Part shown: positions 22,601 through 30,296 of the stretch, piece by piece | How positions within the stretch are numbered: position 1 is the first letter of the stretch | Layout: each line of letters begins with the position of its first letter | Assembly: GCA_949152475.1 (NCBI GenBank) | Contig: OX424567.1 | Coordinates: forward strand, 25,879,402 to 25,943,401 | Source: Terebella lapidaria | Taxonomy: Eukaryota > Annelida > Polychaeta > Terebellida > Terebellidae | Direction: 5' to 3' | Length of the DNA stretch: 64,000 bases | The notes under the pieces: model-generated | What the model was told of the DNA's origin: nothing | Databases searched by the model: none | What the model saw: only the letters and a program-made list of their open reading frames with translations | Program-made: the position numbers and the translations under genes

Positions 22601-24763
22601 CACAAACTGATCTTTTTAGGATTTTGAATCTATCCTATTTTTTAAATAGAAGCCAAAGTTCACAGTCATATTTTTGAAAATTTTAACAAATGGATGAAGA
22701 GCACGTCGAGATGTATTTCTCATTTTGTTATTTTTTGCTTTTGGTGGTAATGGTGACCAATTTTGGCAAAATCACCCTCTTCTGGGCTTTTCCATTTCGA
22801 GACGTTTCCTCTTGTGAGTCCCCTTGATAGAATACTTTGAAACTTTGTTTTGCTATTATGGGATAGTCCCTACAGCTGGTCTTCAAATGACATTGAAACC
22901 TCAAAACGGTCATTCAGTTGGCGATTTCTTGCACTTTGTCAATTTACATGCCATTGTCTGTTCACCTATCTTAGCCTTTAGGCTGAAATTTCAGTTATAA
23001 GGCATGCTCTGGTTATCAGAGGCTAGCCAGTGATCAGACTCTTGCTAACGCAACACGTCTCATTTATAAGACACTTGTTGGCTACCAGATCCTTGCTAGT
23101 TACCAATCAGACACTTTCTGGCTGGATGGCACACACTTTTCAGGCAGTTTTCAGACAATTGCCAGTAACCAGACACTCAGTGGTATAAACACTTGTCAGT
23201 TATCAGACACTTGCTGGTTATCAGACATTTGCCAGTTATCAGACACTTCCTGGTTATGAGACACTGCCCATTATCAGACACTTGCGGACTTCCCACAGAG
23301 CCGGAGGTGGAGGAGCCGGTGTGGTCACCATGGAGCGGGTGGACGACGTGTAGCACGATCTGTGGCGGGGGTTCCCAGTCACGTCAGCGCCTTTGTCTGT
23401 CTGCCGGTGCCGCACCGCTCTGCGAGGGACACGGTCGTGAGCTCCGCATTTGTAACACACACTCCTGCCAAGGTCAGGGCCACCTGCATATAGGACAAAA
23501 ATATATATTATATGAAACTGGAAACTTCACATTCAGATCATTTACTCAAAAATCTTCAATTTGTGATCAATCAGAATATAATTTTGCAGTAAATGAAAAA
23601 CTAGAACCATAGTAAATTATATTTGAAGGAGGATACATTCAATAAAGAAGCAATATTATATGTCACTGACTGCTAACTACAGGTGAGTGGTCGTGTTGGT
23701 CGGACTTCAGCTCATGCTCAACGTCATGTGGTTCGGGGAGACGGTGGCGCAAGCGGCAGTGTCAGACAGTGACACCTGGTGGTCACTTCACACAACCATG
23801 TCCTGGCTCTGATCGTGAGGAAATCCCTTGTACAGGACAACCTGAATGTCAAGTACCGAGTATGTCACAACCAAGTCTCATTGAAAATCAATACAAACTG
23901 ATATTTATTAGATTGAGCACTGTTCAAACACGTATTTGTCCATGTACCATCCAACAGTCCCGCCTTCGTATGCCGACTGTGCTGACAGCCAGGGTTGGGC
24001 TGAGTGGTCACACTGGTCTTCCTGCGAACCCCATAACGTCCACACTCGCGTGCGTAAATGCTGCTCGGACTTTCCATATGAACGATGTGTGGGCACAGAT
24101 CGAGAGACCCGCGTCTGCCAGCACAGGGATACCTCACGTAAGTCAGACAATCCTCTTGCAGGTGTGTTCCTTGCTGGCACAGTGTCCTTGGAGTCGGTGT
24201 TGAGCGTGTACATGTATATGTATTTAGCAGGCGTGGGTGTACACGCGGCAGCCCAGGATATTCCAGAGGACGGGGTGGGAGTCGTAGAGGTGTCGGAAGT
24301 TCAGGATGTTTCAGTCAAAAATGTCCAGGCATCGCGCAGTCACTGTCGAGAATGCTTCTGCATGTACCACCTCATCATTGTTGCCATCGTCGGCTTCATC
24401 CTCGGCGGCGCTATCTGTGTGGGGATCTTCCTGTACTGCCAGCGACAGCGGCGGGAGAACAAGGAGCAGAACCGCTACAACACGCTGCAGAGACTGCACA
24501 ACGCACAGCAGGTAGCCTCACCACATGACAACCAGGATATCAAACAACACGAGTTTCTGAAGGGCCCGGATCTCGGCAACTGTCAGAGCAACGTCGACTT
24601 GATTCCCACTGGAGTCAGTAATCAGTATTACAGTACTGGATCACTCAAGCGTAAAGACAGCTATAGGTCCATGACTGTCAAGGAGGCCTCACAAAAACGT
24701 GACTCCTTAATGCGGACTCACTCCATGCGTACAAATTTATCACTGAGTACTGGTGAATACTGA
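10506..24763 (+). CDS. Sema5: Semaphorin-5 type transmembrane protein gene (19 exons; signal-peptide exon missing)
   Basis: Nineteen GT...AG exons join in one open frame of 1,101 codons to the TGA at 24761. Residues of the joined product: sema domain about 1-463, PSI 464-510, seven thrombospondin type 1 repeats about 511-920, juxtamembrane stretch, one helix near 970-994, cytoplasmic tail of about 106 residues. This order is specific to class 5 semaphorins (vertebrate SEMA5A/5B, about 1,070-1,150 residues), which act at the cell surface as axon-guidance ligands through plexins, with TSRs that bind proteoglycans. Sema-domain marks seen include EECQNYIRV, CGTNAF and QYNSRWLN; the PSI has GAQDPYCGWD. 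The first exon starts inside a codon, so the initiator and signal peptide lie further upstream. The terminal exon is duplicated downstream, and the first exon has a counterpart at 63394. Family assignment is very secure; orthology to 5A or 5B is not resolved, because invertebrates usually have a single Sema5. Confidence 0.95.
10612..11863 (+). other. Sema5 intron between visible exons 1 and 2
   Basis: This AT-rich intron of 1.25 kb has no supported exon. Its first 500 bases still match the second copy (63500-64000). Near 11480-11820 short phrases of the type gatgacttttgttgacac recur imperfectly, suggesting a decayed simple repeat. Confidence 0.6.
11864..11972 (+). CDS. Sema5: Sema5 exon 2: sema domain
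   Basis: The acceptor is caatatcag and the donor a consensus gtaagt. It encodes residues 36-71, beginning NHILRLN, with VEW and the cysteine in TRICQAKG that correspond to the conserved W...C spacing of SEMA5. It ends in phase 0. The exon joins seamlessly to EECQNYIRV in exon 3. Confidence 0.92.
12155..12253 (+). CDS. Sema5: Sema5 exon 3: sema domain, CGTNAF motif
   Basis: The acceptor is tctgtccag and the donor gtcagt. It encodes residues 72-104, with EECQNYIRVLVQ and the class-wide VCGTNAFSP motif. It is phase 0 at both ends (33 codons). Reading past the donor stays open for only 12 codons, to the TGA at 12290, which supports the exon end. Confidence 0.94.
12427..12640 (+). CDS. Sema5: Sema5 exon 4: sema domain
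   Basis: The acceptor is ccatggtag and the donor gtccgt. It encodes residues 105-175: CPYHPRHNNTALIT (with an N-glycosylation sequon), LYSATVTDF, RDSAIFR and QYNSRWLN, all close to vertebrate SEMA5. It ends in phase 1 and exon 5 completes Glu176. The exon is clearly GC-richer than its introns. Confidence 0.95.
12967..13055 (+). CDS. Sema5: Sema5 exon 5: sema domain, ICYFFFRE-like strand
   Basis: The acceptor is ctatttcag and the donor gtaagt. It encodes residues 177-205: PDFISSYEIGDFIYFFFRES and a cysteine in INCGK. YFFFRE is the standard semaphorin strand preceding the conserved CG. It is AT-rich compared with the neighbouring exons but in frame on both sides; it ends in phase 0. Confidence 0.94.
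13222..13254 (+). CDS. Sema5: Sema5 exon 6: 33-base micro-exon of the sema domain
   Basis: The acceptor is cttttcag and the donor gtaagt. It is only 11 codons long (NIYSRVARICK), matching the VFSRAARVCK strand found in all class 5 semaphorins. It is phase 0 at both ends, so skipping it would keep the frame but remove a propeller strand and a disulphide cysteine. Confidence 0.9.
13364..13530 (+). CDS. Sema5: Sema5 exon 7: sema domain
   Basis: The acceptor is acgtttccag and the donor gtaggt. It encodes residues 217-271: ND.GG, FLLEDNWTTFVKTRLNCS (a hallmark strand), FYFNELQ and IFTT. It ends in phase 2 (CC), completed as Pro by exon 8. Confidence 0.95.
13690..13822 (+). CDS. Sema5: Sema5 exon 8: sema domain, SAVCVY-like motif
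   Basis: The acceptor is cttcccacag and the donor gtactc. It encodes residues 273-316 with GTAVCVYNITAFHTAF and YKYQED, equivalent to the AVCVFNL...F.G.FKYQE segment of SEMA5. There is one N-glycosylation sequon (NIT). It ends in phase 0. Confidence 0.93.
14099..14259 (+). CDS. Sema5: Sema5 exon 9: sema domain
   Basis: The acceptor is cctttccag and the donor gtcagc. It encodes residues 317-369, opening with a conserved Cys and containing FQIMDEAVQPITVAPLL, the strand aligned with HEVVQPVTTVP in vertebrates. The stretch around PPNHTPGQ is a variable loop. It ends in phase 2. Confidence 0.92.
14365..14569 (+). CDS. Sema5: Sema5 exon 10: sema domain
   Basis: The acceptor is tatgtttcag and the donor gtcact. 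It encodes residues 371-438: FTHIAMD, the VIFVMTLEGSMKKL strand, CLVEEI and LIRSFKL, the seventh-blade region. It ends in phase 0. Overlapping open frames here are shadows of this exon. Confidence 0.93.
14725..14801 (+). CDS. Sema5: Sema5 exon 11: end of sema domain
   Basis: The acceptor is tgtttccag and the donor gtgagt. It encodes residues 439-463, GVIYVGTEDTLYKIPIHRC, the closing strand of the propeller with the Cys that leads into PSI. It ends in phase 2. Confidence 0.92.
14896..15029 (+). CDS. Sema5: Sema5 exon 12: PSI domain
   Basis: The acceptor is cattcctag and the donor gtaaaa. It encodes residues 465-508, starting ACIGAQDPYCGWD and followed by further cysteines in RRQCTS and SSCP, the plexin-semaphorin-integrin cysteine knot. 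This is the last exon before the TSR block. It ends in phase 1, which sets the phase for all following introns. Confidence 0.95.
15120..15464 (+). CDS. Sema5: Sema5 exon 13: thrombospondin repeats 1 and 2
   Basis: The acceptor is gttgcccag and the donor gtgagg. Residues 510-623 hold two TSRs. TSR1 has GGWTDWSDWEPC and the CLCRTRSC-like CVCRQRTC. TSR2 has GGWTSWSSWSSCSASCG, the basic strand RSRHREC and GGRICIG. The WxxWxxW pattern is the site of C-mannosylation in this family. It is phase 1 on both sides. One exon carrying two repeats is unlike the following one-repeat exons. Confidence 0.95.
15613..15798 (+). CDS. Sema5: Sema5 exon 14: thrombospondin repeat 3
   Basis: The acceptor is cttcacag and the donor gtacgg. 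Residues 625-685 hold a canonical TSR: GSWSAWSRWSTCNKACGGG, the basic strand QARRRDC, and LGGKHCPG. It is phase 1-1, GC-rich and 186 bases long. Confidence 0.95.
15940..16125 (+). CDS. Sema5: Sema5 exon 15: degenerate thrombospondin repeat 4
   Basis: The acceptor is cttgtgacag and the donor gtaatt. Residues 687-747: KTEWSDWQVVN then EERFRFTCRA and RFCPRG. Like vertebrate SEMA5 TSR4 it has the tryptophans but lacks the usual CSxxCG pair, which supports orthology of the whole TSR array. It is phase 1-1. The frame stays open for about 95 codons past the donor. Confidence 0.94.
16126..16412 (+). other. Open frame continuing past the exon 15 donor
   Basis: Beyond the donor after TSR4 the Sema5 frame stays open for 95 codons to a TAG at 16410. 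The extension is basic and has a Cys-rich end (FCGCRD, CRRCWYRG). Read-through would give a product with four TSRs and no membrane anchor. No conserved domain is recognised, so this may be chance. Confidence 0.3.
17040..17560. repeat. Diverged tandem repeat, about four units of 100-150 bases
   Basis: The phrases gatgaactttgaacttgacc, gatgaactatgaccttgacc and gtgaactttgatcctaactt recur at about 17087, 17233 and 17457. A second module (gtagagtgaaatgg, gtaaagcgaaacgg, agagcaaaacgg) follows each. No protein is encoded in a consistent frame. Confidence 0.55.
21147..21778. mobile_element. Foldback-type element with arms of short AT-rich repeats
   Basis: The left end aaattacggaagaggacta and the right end (reverse complement) ttacggaagaggaataggg form terminal inverted repeats. 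Inside, the left arm repeats motifs such as tctcgataaatcgac and acttacgta, and the right arm carries the complement many times (aagtcga, atcgagata). This is the architecture of foldback or MITE-like DNA transposons. There is no transposase. It lies in the long Sema5 intron. Confidence 0.65.
22380..22930. repeat. Two diverged units of about 270 bases
   Basis: Shared order of motifs: cacagtcat/tacagtcaa, a purine-rich block, ttcgagacc/ttcgagacg, ttgacggaatc/ttgatagaata, then ctatgggatagtc/ttatgggatagtc and a gatct/ggtct end. A related patch (atggcagccattttcgatg) occurs near 42230, so it is an interspersed family. Confidence 0.5.
22960..23285. repeat. Minisatellite of about 20-base units next to the TSR5 acceptor
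   Basis: Units of the type cagttatcagacacttgc recur with increasing regularity from 22960 to 23285, with a weaker outlier near 22190-22290. The last unit ends a dozen bases before the acceptor of exon 16. Part of the array (23193-23298) is open in the frame of exon 16, giving repeated VIRHL. Confidence 0.75.
23299..23472 (+). CDS. Sema5: Sema5 exon 16: thrombospondin repeat 5
   Basis: The acceptor is acttcccacag and the donor gtcagg. Residues 749-805: VWSPWSGWTTCSTICGGG, SRQRLC and CNTHSC. It is phase 1-1. It is separated from exon 15 by a 7.2 kb intron, and a short tandem repeat ends about a dozen bases before its acceptor. Confidence 0.94.
23683..23859 (+). CDS. Sema5: Sema5 exon 17: thrombospondin repeat 6
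   Basis: The acceptor is taactacag and the donor gtatgt. Residues 807-864: EWSCWSDFSSCSTSCGSG, the basic strand RRWRKRQC, and CPGSDREEIPC. The third tryptophan position is Phe (WSDFSSC). It is phase 1-1. Confidence 0.94.
23958..24137 (+). CDS. Sema5: Sema5 exon 18: thrombospondin repeat 7
   Basis: The acceptor is tccaacag and the donor gtaagt. Residues 866-924: GWAEWSHWSSCEPHNVH, VRKCC and CVGTDRETRVC. As in vertebrate TSR7 the CSxxCG of typical repeats is replaced. It ends in phase 1 after one base of a codon, and exon 19 supplies the other two. Confidence 0.93.
24138..24230 (+). other. 93-base stopless mini-intron before the transmembrane exon
   Basis: A consensus donor (gtaagt) at 24138 and the acceptor ending at 24230 define an intron of 93 bases, a multiple of three, with no stop in the gene's frame. 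Retention would insert 31 residues, including a hydrophobic run (SVLSVYMYMYLAGV), between TSR7 and the juxtamembrane stretch. The left breakpoint of the 5,533-bp duplication (24159) lies inside it. Confidence 0.6.
24231..24763 (+). CDS. Sema5: Sema5 exon 19: transmembrane helix and cytoplasmic tail, first copy
   Basis: The preferred acceptor is tatttagcag at 24221-24230. The product runs from an acidic juxtamembrane stretch through a cysteine cluster (HCRECFC) into one helix, MYHLIIVAIVGFILGGAICV, a CQRQRRE stop-transfer sequence and a tail rich in Ser, Asn and Lys ending TGEY. MYHLIIV...YCQR matches the MFHMI...YCQR helix of vertebrate SEMA5A. The start is uncertain: an acceptor at 24161 would leave a 25-base intron, too short to splice, whereas no splicing at all also keeps the frame. 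An exact second copy lies at 29764-30296. Confidence 0.88.
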
Positions 24764-26850
24764 CTGGAGTTGTGTCGTCATCTGCTGCGTGAGTTCTGTG
24801 TGAGATTCCATGTGCTGTGTGGATATTGCGTGTTTGTCAGGATCTGACCGTCGAGATTTGATTTTGATATTTCACACGATGTGAAAGTACTGCTTTTTAT
24901 ATGATATGTGGATACCATGAACCGCTGTATGATTGTCAAGGACCAAAAGTGGAATTGTTTCTTAAAGTGCTTGAATTATACTAAGTTTATTTGTCATGTA
25001 CCTGCAAAATGTGGTATTTGACATAAGTAGTTTAAATTGACATGCATTTCTATAAATCATGGCGGTTGTACATGAATGTACATAAAATTTAAATTGACAA
25101 ATGTTAGTTATCATATTTCATGCACATGCACAAAGATAACTGTCTATAGTGCTAGTATGTCATGTGACGTCATGGTGTGATTCTGTTGACAAACAAACTT
25201 ACTTCGTTTGTGTTACGTGAGTAATTTGAGTTATTATTGGAGTTGTGCTCATTTTAAACAATAGATGCATGATCGTTCGATACCAGAATCACACCATGAC
25301 GACACCTGATGTACCAGCCTTACTCACTGGATTCTTTGTATTTGAGATATATACACAACATATCTTGATGTTACATGTAAGCTATCATGTTATTTTTTCA
25401 CTACCTGCATTGAAACGAATGCTCACCTTGTAGGTGTTCTGGATGATAGTTAACCCAACTGTAATTACTATGAATAGAAGTAAATACAAATTTTTCATTA
25501 TGATTGTGTGTACTCCAGCATTTGTTGGTGCTTGTTGCTGTTAGAAACAGGATCTTGTACTTGGAAGTACATGCACAGTTGGCTAAATCTAGTCATCAGT
25601 ACGAATTGCAAAATGTAACTGTCACGAACTGATCACCCAAAAATTGTTGCGTGTTCAGTTCTTTGAACTTCAATGTAAGAAAATAATATGTCGTCTAATT
25701 TGTGATATTTTTTCTGTGTATATGTAAGACACAGCCACATGAAATGAGAAACTTTTTTATTGGATATGGAATCCATAACTTAGAGTGATAAGTACAAACA
25801 CCTGTAAAGTGATAAAAGGGGGAAAACTTACACAAATTGAAAGGCGTCTCAAGAGGGTCACAAGACCCTCTTTTCAGGCAAATGGTGTCTTCATGTAGAT
25901 ACCACCCTCCATCCCTTACAAAGGCTTCGCCCCTGTCCCTCATCTAAATTAGAACTTTACCCTCTCTCTATTACAGAAGCTTTGCCCCTGCCCCTGAGTG
26001 CCCCTCACCTAAATTAAAACTACCCGCCCTTCACTAGAGAGGCTTCGCCCCTGCCCCTCACCTAAATTAGAACTCTACTCTCCCTTCATTACAGAGGCTT
26101 TGCCCCTGTTCGTCATCTAAATTAGTACGCTACCCTCTCCTAATTACAGAGGCATTGCCCCAGTCCCTCACCTAAATTCGAACTCAACCCTCCCTTCATT
26201 ACAGAAACTCTGTGTCTGCTCCTAACTTAAATTAGAACTCAACCCTCCCTTCATTACAGAGGCTTTGCCCTTGCTCCTCACCTAAATTACAACTTCACCC
26301 TCTGTTCGTTACAGAGGCTTTGCCCCTGACCCTCACCTAAATTAGAAATTTACTTTTCACCCTTTACAGAAGCTTTGCCCCTCCCCTAAATGACATCTTT
26401 CGAATGTCCAAAATAATGCCAGATTACCCCAGCTGATGCCAAAAACCTTTCAGCTGACCCTTTGACTATAGGGGGTCGAAACATAGCCATTCAAACAGAC
26501 AAAAATTACTGGGGAGCATCAGTAAGATTACTCCAATGAACGTCAAAAGCATAATGATATATCCATTCAGTAGTGATGTTTGTTGGTGTTAGTTCTCAAA
26601 TAGAACTTAAGGTACCTATATTTGTGTAAGATGGCAGCAATAGAATTATTATCCCTAATACGCAAATAGCTGTTGTAAATGGCTATAGGGCATTCCTCCT
26701 GCTTACTTACCGTCTCCCCTGATAAGGGGGGTATGGCATTTGGGCCCGCGCACATAACTCAAAGATAAATCGTCTGATCTACATGAATCGTATAGGGAGG
26801 GAGCAGTATGTGGGTGGCTCTGTCCTTCTCTATTTCCGAAGTTGAATAAA
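24764..26850 (+). other. Sema5 3' region, first copy
   Basis: This sequence follows the TGA at 24761. It has no strong downstream gene signal for at least 1 kb. No AATAAA is close to the stop; the first one noticed on this strand is at 26845, after the minisatellite. The poly(A) site cannot be fixed from sequence. The same sequence recurs exactly at +5,533. Confidence 0.4.
25911..26394. repeat. Minisatellite of about 55-base units, first copy
   Basis: There are about eight and a half units, each with ttcattacagaggctttgcc, then cctcacctaaattagaac and a caaccctccc tail. Units differ by substitutions and small indels, so the array is not young. Each unit contains a pyrimidine tract plus ttacag, resembling an acceptor site, and sits in the 3' region of Sema5. 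Confidence 0.85.
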
Positions 26851-27661
26851 AACGGTTGCCATGGCCATTGAAAATTTTAAAATCACATATTTAGCCACAA
26901 TGCCGGTTCTAATCAAGATTGAATTTTTGAAGTATTTTGGGGGGTTTTATTGGCCAATTCGCAATCGTATTGTGTACAACAGATGGTACTCCCTATTATC
27001 ACAATTTTAACAACTGTTGGGTCACTGTTCCAAGATTCAAGATCATATTTTGAAGCCATCTTTTAAAACTGTTTTTGGAGATATTCATTGGTTATAGGAT
27101 CAATATGGTAAAATTTTACAGCTCAAAATCAAACGACAATGTTGAGTTTACTGAAAATGTCAAAATTAAAAATTTTCAATAACTCTGCTTACATCTATGA
27201 TTAATTCTTTCTTTTGTTTTAGTATTTTTCCTTTCTATGGCCAATTCCCAATCATTTGCTACATGATCAATGGTTGTATGATCAAAATTCCCTATTAACG
27301 CTCAAGGTCGAAAAGGTAATGGTGATCAGCTTCAATTTTACTAATTCAATCCAAGGGACGAGCGTCCATGATCTCTAGTTAAGACATCATTGTCTCGGGT
27401 TTTTTTGTCAAAAATAGGAGCAAACAGTAATGATGACATATGTACACAATTTGCATTGCTTGTTCAGAGCCAATATGGCACACATATTCTTCGTTTTTAC
27501 AATTTTCTAGTACAACTGAAATATACAAATAGTATTGTAAAGACTTCACAGTAGTCTACCAAGCTATTAATATTGAATTGCTCACATATACTCTATCAAG
27601 ACAGAACATGTTGTGGCATTGGGACGTTCATGTGCTGACGAGAAAGCATCACAATTATTGA

Positions 27662-27701
27662 ATGATGAATATAGCATCATTCTACATGCTATATTCATCA
27701 T
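27662..27701. other. Perfect 16-base inverted repeat, first copy
   Basis: atgatgaatatagcat is followed after eight bases by its exact complement, giving a stable AT-rich hairpin. It may be the tip of a small foldback transposon; no gene is attached. It recurs at 33195-33234. Confidence 0.6.
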
Positions 27702-27936
27702 GTTTAATATGAACACTTATTTTCAGATTCATGAAGAGGAATAATCAGCACTCTTCCATCGTTGATTCACTTCTGTGATGGATGGGAAATGTAAATGTTC
27801 CCTTGAATATAATTCTGGTGTTCTCGATATCACTTCTTTTGAAGACAGCACACTGGTTTCTGCGAAATAAAACATCCATGTACTCCTGAAGTTTTCATTG
27901 TAGGCCAGTCTTGAATGTAAACTAAGGACGATATTC

Positions 27937-28023
27937 ATGAAGTTTTATGGTCGTCACTATGATTTGGTCGAAGGTTACGCCAAGCGTGTCACACATATGC
28001 TGGAAGATATCCCATCCTTATAG
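27937..28023 (+). pseudogene. C-terminal relic of a retrotransposon reverse-transcriptase ORF, first copy
   Basis: The frame reads FMKFYGRHYDLVEGYAKRVT, then HMLEDIPSL and a stop. The KFYGRHxDLV block resembles the last residues of animal retrotransposon polymerase ORFs and the same block is seen on the other strand at 35592. Only about 30 codons remain and the upstream part is lost. The copy at 33470-33556 is identical. Confidence 0.55.
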
Positions 28024-28437
28024 TTTTGTGTTTATATTTCCGTATAAATATGCCAGTGTGGATATCGCACTGGGTGTTGAATGCAGGGCTGGAGATGCTC
28101 ACTCTTCTGGAGCACCAGCGACCTTATCTCACACTCAGCTGGCTGTGTGTATGTGATGTTCACATAGCTTTGACTTGATACTTTAGCTTAACTCAGATTT
28201 GACCACTCATACTGATTTTGCAAAACTCATCTATAGAATCGGATTTGAAATGTGAATTTGTCTGTTTGTCAGTACCCATTTTTAGTTTTAGATTCGAAAC
28301 ACACACCCAAACATACTCTGCATACGTAACGAATAAACATAAAATAGTACAATACATAAACATAGTTTGATGTAAAAAAATGTATTTTGCAAATCATTGC
28401 ATGTAGAAAAATAATTTGTTATCTGCAAGTAGATGTC

Positions 28438-29140
28438 TGGTGGTGCATTGTGACAGTGCGGGATGATGCTCACTGGAGCAACAGACATATTGCTGAACAC
28501 TTGAATGTCAGCCCTGGAACCGTCACCAAATATGTGCAAAGATATCATAAGACTGGGCTAGTCGTTGAGAAGAAGAGGAAGGCTTCGGGTGATGGATACA
28601 TCAGATGATGAAGACCTCGTGGCTGAGGCCAATTGGGAACCGACAGCATCATTGTCAGATTTGCAGCTACATCTGCGGCCTCCATAGTCACGAGTCGGCG
28701 CATTTCCTGATGCTATCGAAGACAGTCTAGGGTGCCATATCGTACACACAGAAGTTGAGGCTTCATGGTGCTTGACTCACTGAACACTGTTCACCATCGG
28801 GCTACAATTCTTGATCCGGTAGCAGTTCCATTCAAACTCACAAGTATAGGAAGTTCATCTACCAAGATGACAATGCCCCTTGTCATCATGCCAGGGTTGT
28901 GAACGAGTTTTGATATGAACCTGAAGATTGTATGCACATGGAATGGATGGCAAAGTCCCCATATTTACACATGATTGAGCATGTGTGGGACATTCCAGGA
29001 ATATGCGTTCATTGTTTGGATCAGTCATTGGTGTCCGAATTTTGACTGCAGCTTTATATGCTGAATGGGATCACAGTCCTCAAGCCGACCTGCAAAACTT
29101 GTACAGGTGATGCAGATCCAGATGTCAATGATGAGTGCAA
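28438..29140 (+). pseudogene. Dead Tc1/mariner-like transposase, first copy
   Basis: The N-terminal helix-turn-helix is readable: HWSNRHIAEHLNVSPGTVTK, then YVQRYHKTG, then a frame change into TSDDEDLVAEANWEPT. Further on, another frame gives FIYQDDNAPCHHARVVNEF, a stop, then MEWMAKSPYLHMIEHVWD. QDDNAPCHHARV and IEHVWD are the second and third catalytic blocks of Tc1-type DDE transposases. Frameshifts and stops make it inactive. Terminal inverted repeats were not found. Confidence 0.8.
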
Positions 29141-29199
29141 AAGTACACGATACAAACAGATAAATGTACATGTTTGATCAAACGTAAAAAATAGGAGTT

Positions 29200-29691
29200 A
29201 AGTTTCTACAGCAAGCTATATACCACTATACTGAAGGGATACACTTGCCAGTGTTATCTACAACATGGCTGGTCACCCAAAAGTGTTACACTTCAGCCCT
29301 TTACCTCCAAATTCCTGCAGACTTGTGGCATCAATGTACATTTTTTGCCCCACTGCTGCCGAGACAGCAAATGATCTATTGTTGGAACCTGCACAGATTA
29401 ATTGGACAACTGAGTGCCCGCTGTATAGTCCGGCAGCTGAGTGGTTCAGGAAACCACTAACGTGACTAGCTTTGAACAATGAAACAACTACACTGATCGT
29501 GGAATTGACCAAAATCCATTTGTATTCTGGACAAACCACTTCAATTTAAAGCTGTCAAGATTTTGGACAGAAGGCGACTGAAATCAATTACACAAAGGGT
29601 AAAGTATCTGCTTCAATACATAGTTCAATCTTGCTTACCCTTTCTTTCCACACATACATATGTATTGAGTAGGCAGAGCATTCAAATGTGA
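29200..29691. other. Unassigned end of the 5,533-bp unit
   Basis: Open frames of about 60-90 codons exist on both strands (for example a plus-strand frame starting MAGHPKVLHF) but none is recognised and codon evidence is lacking. The stretch recurs at 34733-35224. Confidence 0.3.
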
Positions 29692-29763
29692 CAGGTGTGT
29701 TCCTTGCTGGCACAGTGTCCTTGGAGTCGGTGTTGAGCGTGTACATGTATATGTATTTAGCAG

Positions 29764-30296
29764 GCGTGGGTGTACACGCGGCAGCCCAGGATATTCCAGA
29801 GGACGGGGTGGGAGTCGTAGAGGTGTCGGAAGTTCAGGATGTTTCAGTCAAAAATGTCCAGGCATCGCGCAGTCACTGTCGAGAATGCTTCTGCATGTAC
29901 CACCTCATCATTGTTGCCATCGTCGGCTTCATCCTCGGCGGCGCTATCTGTGTGGGGATCTTCCTGTACTGCCAGCGACAGCGGCGGGAGAACAAGGAGC
30001 AGAACCGCTACAACACGCTGCAGAGACTGCACAACGCACAGCAGGTAGCCTCACCACATGACAACCAGGATATCAAACAACACGAGTTTCTGAAGGGCCC
30101 GGATCTCGGCAACTGTCAGAGCAACGTCGACTTGATTCCCACTGGAGTCAGTAATCAGTATTACAGTACTGGATCACTCAAGCGTAAAGACAGCTATAGG
30201 TCCATGACTGTCAAGGAGGCCTCACAAAAACGTGACTCCTTAATGCGGACTCACTCCATGCGTACAAATTTATCACTGAGTACTGGTGAATACTGA
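29764..30296 (+). CDS. Sema5: Second copy of Sema5 terminal exon (transmembrane helix and tail)
   Basis: Identical to 24231-24763 with the same acceptor tatttagcag, phase and stop. It has no TSR exon or donor of its own, so it could be used only by splicing from exon 18 (24137) over the first copy, an intron of 5,626 bases that would yield the same protein. It may be a silent relic of duplication or an assembly artefact. No promoter or initiator suggests an independent gene. Confidence 0.6.

Larger units (their letters stand above)
16126..23298 (+). other. 7.2 kb repeat-filled intron between TSR4 and TSR5
   Basis: No Sema5 exon could be placed here and the flanking phases (1 and 1) need none. 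It contains diverged repeats (17040-17560), a foldback element (21147-21778), a two-unit repeat (22380-22930) and a short minisatellite (22960-23285). The stretch 17600-21100 is AT-rich with only short, unremarkable open frames and small hairpins (for example around 18720-18760 and 20550-20575). Confidence 0.65.
24159..29691 (+). repeat. 5,533-bp direct tandem duplication, unit 1
   Basis: The unit begins inside the last Sema5 mini-intron and ends just before 29692, where the same sequence starts again. No difference between the units was noticed when the lines were compared, and all their longer open frames are identical. Both junctions share only CA (cttgCAggtg, gtgaCAggtg, gtgaCAtctt), so microhomology is minimal. 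Contents: exon 19, 3' region, 55-bp minisatellite, hairpin, reverse-transcriptase relic and Tc1-like relic. Confidence 0.97.

Noticed and set aside
24161..24230. Acceptor at cttgcag (24160) for the last exon
   Set aside because: It would leave an intron of about 25 bases after the donor at 24138, below the usual splicing minimum.
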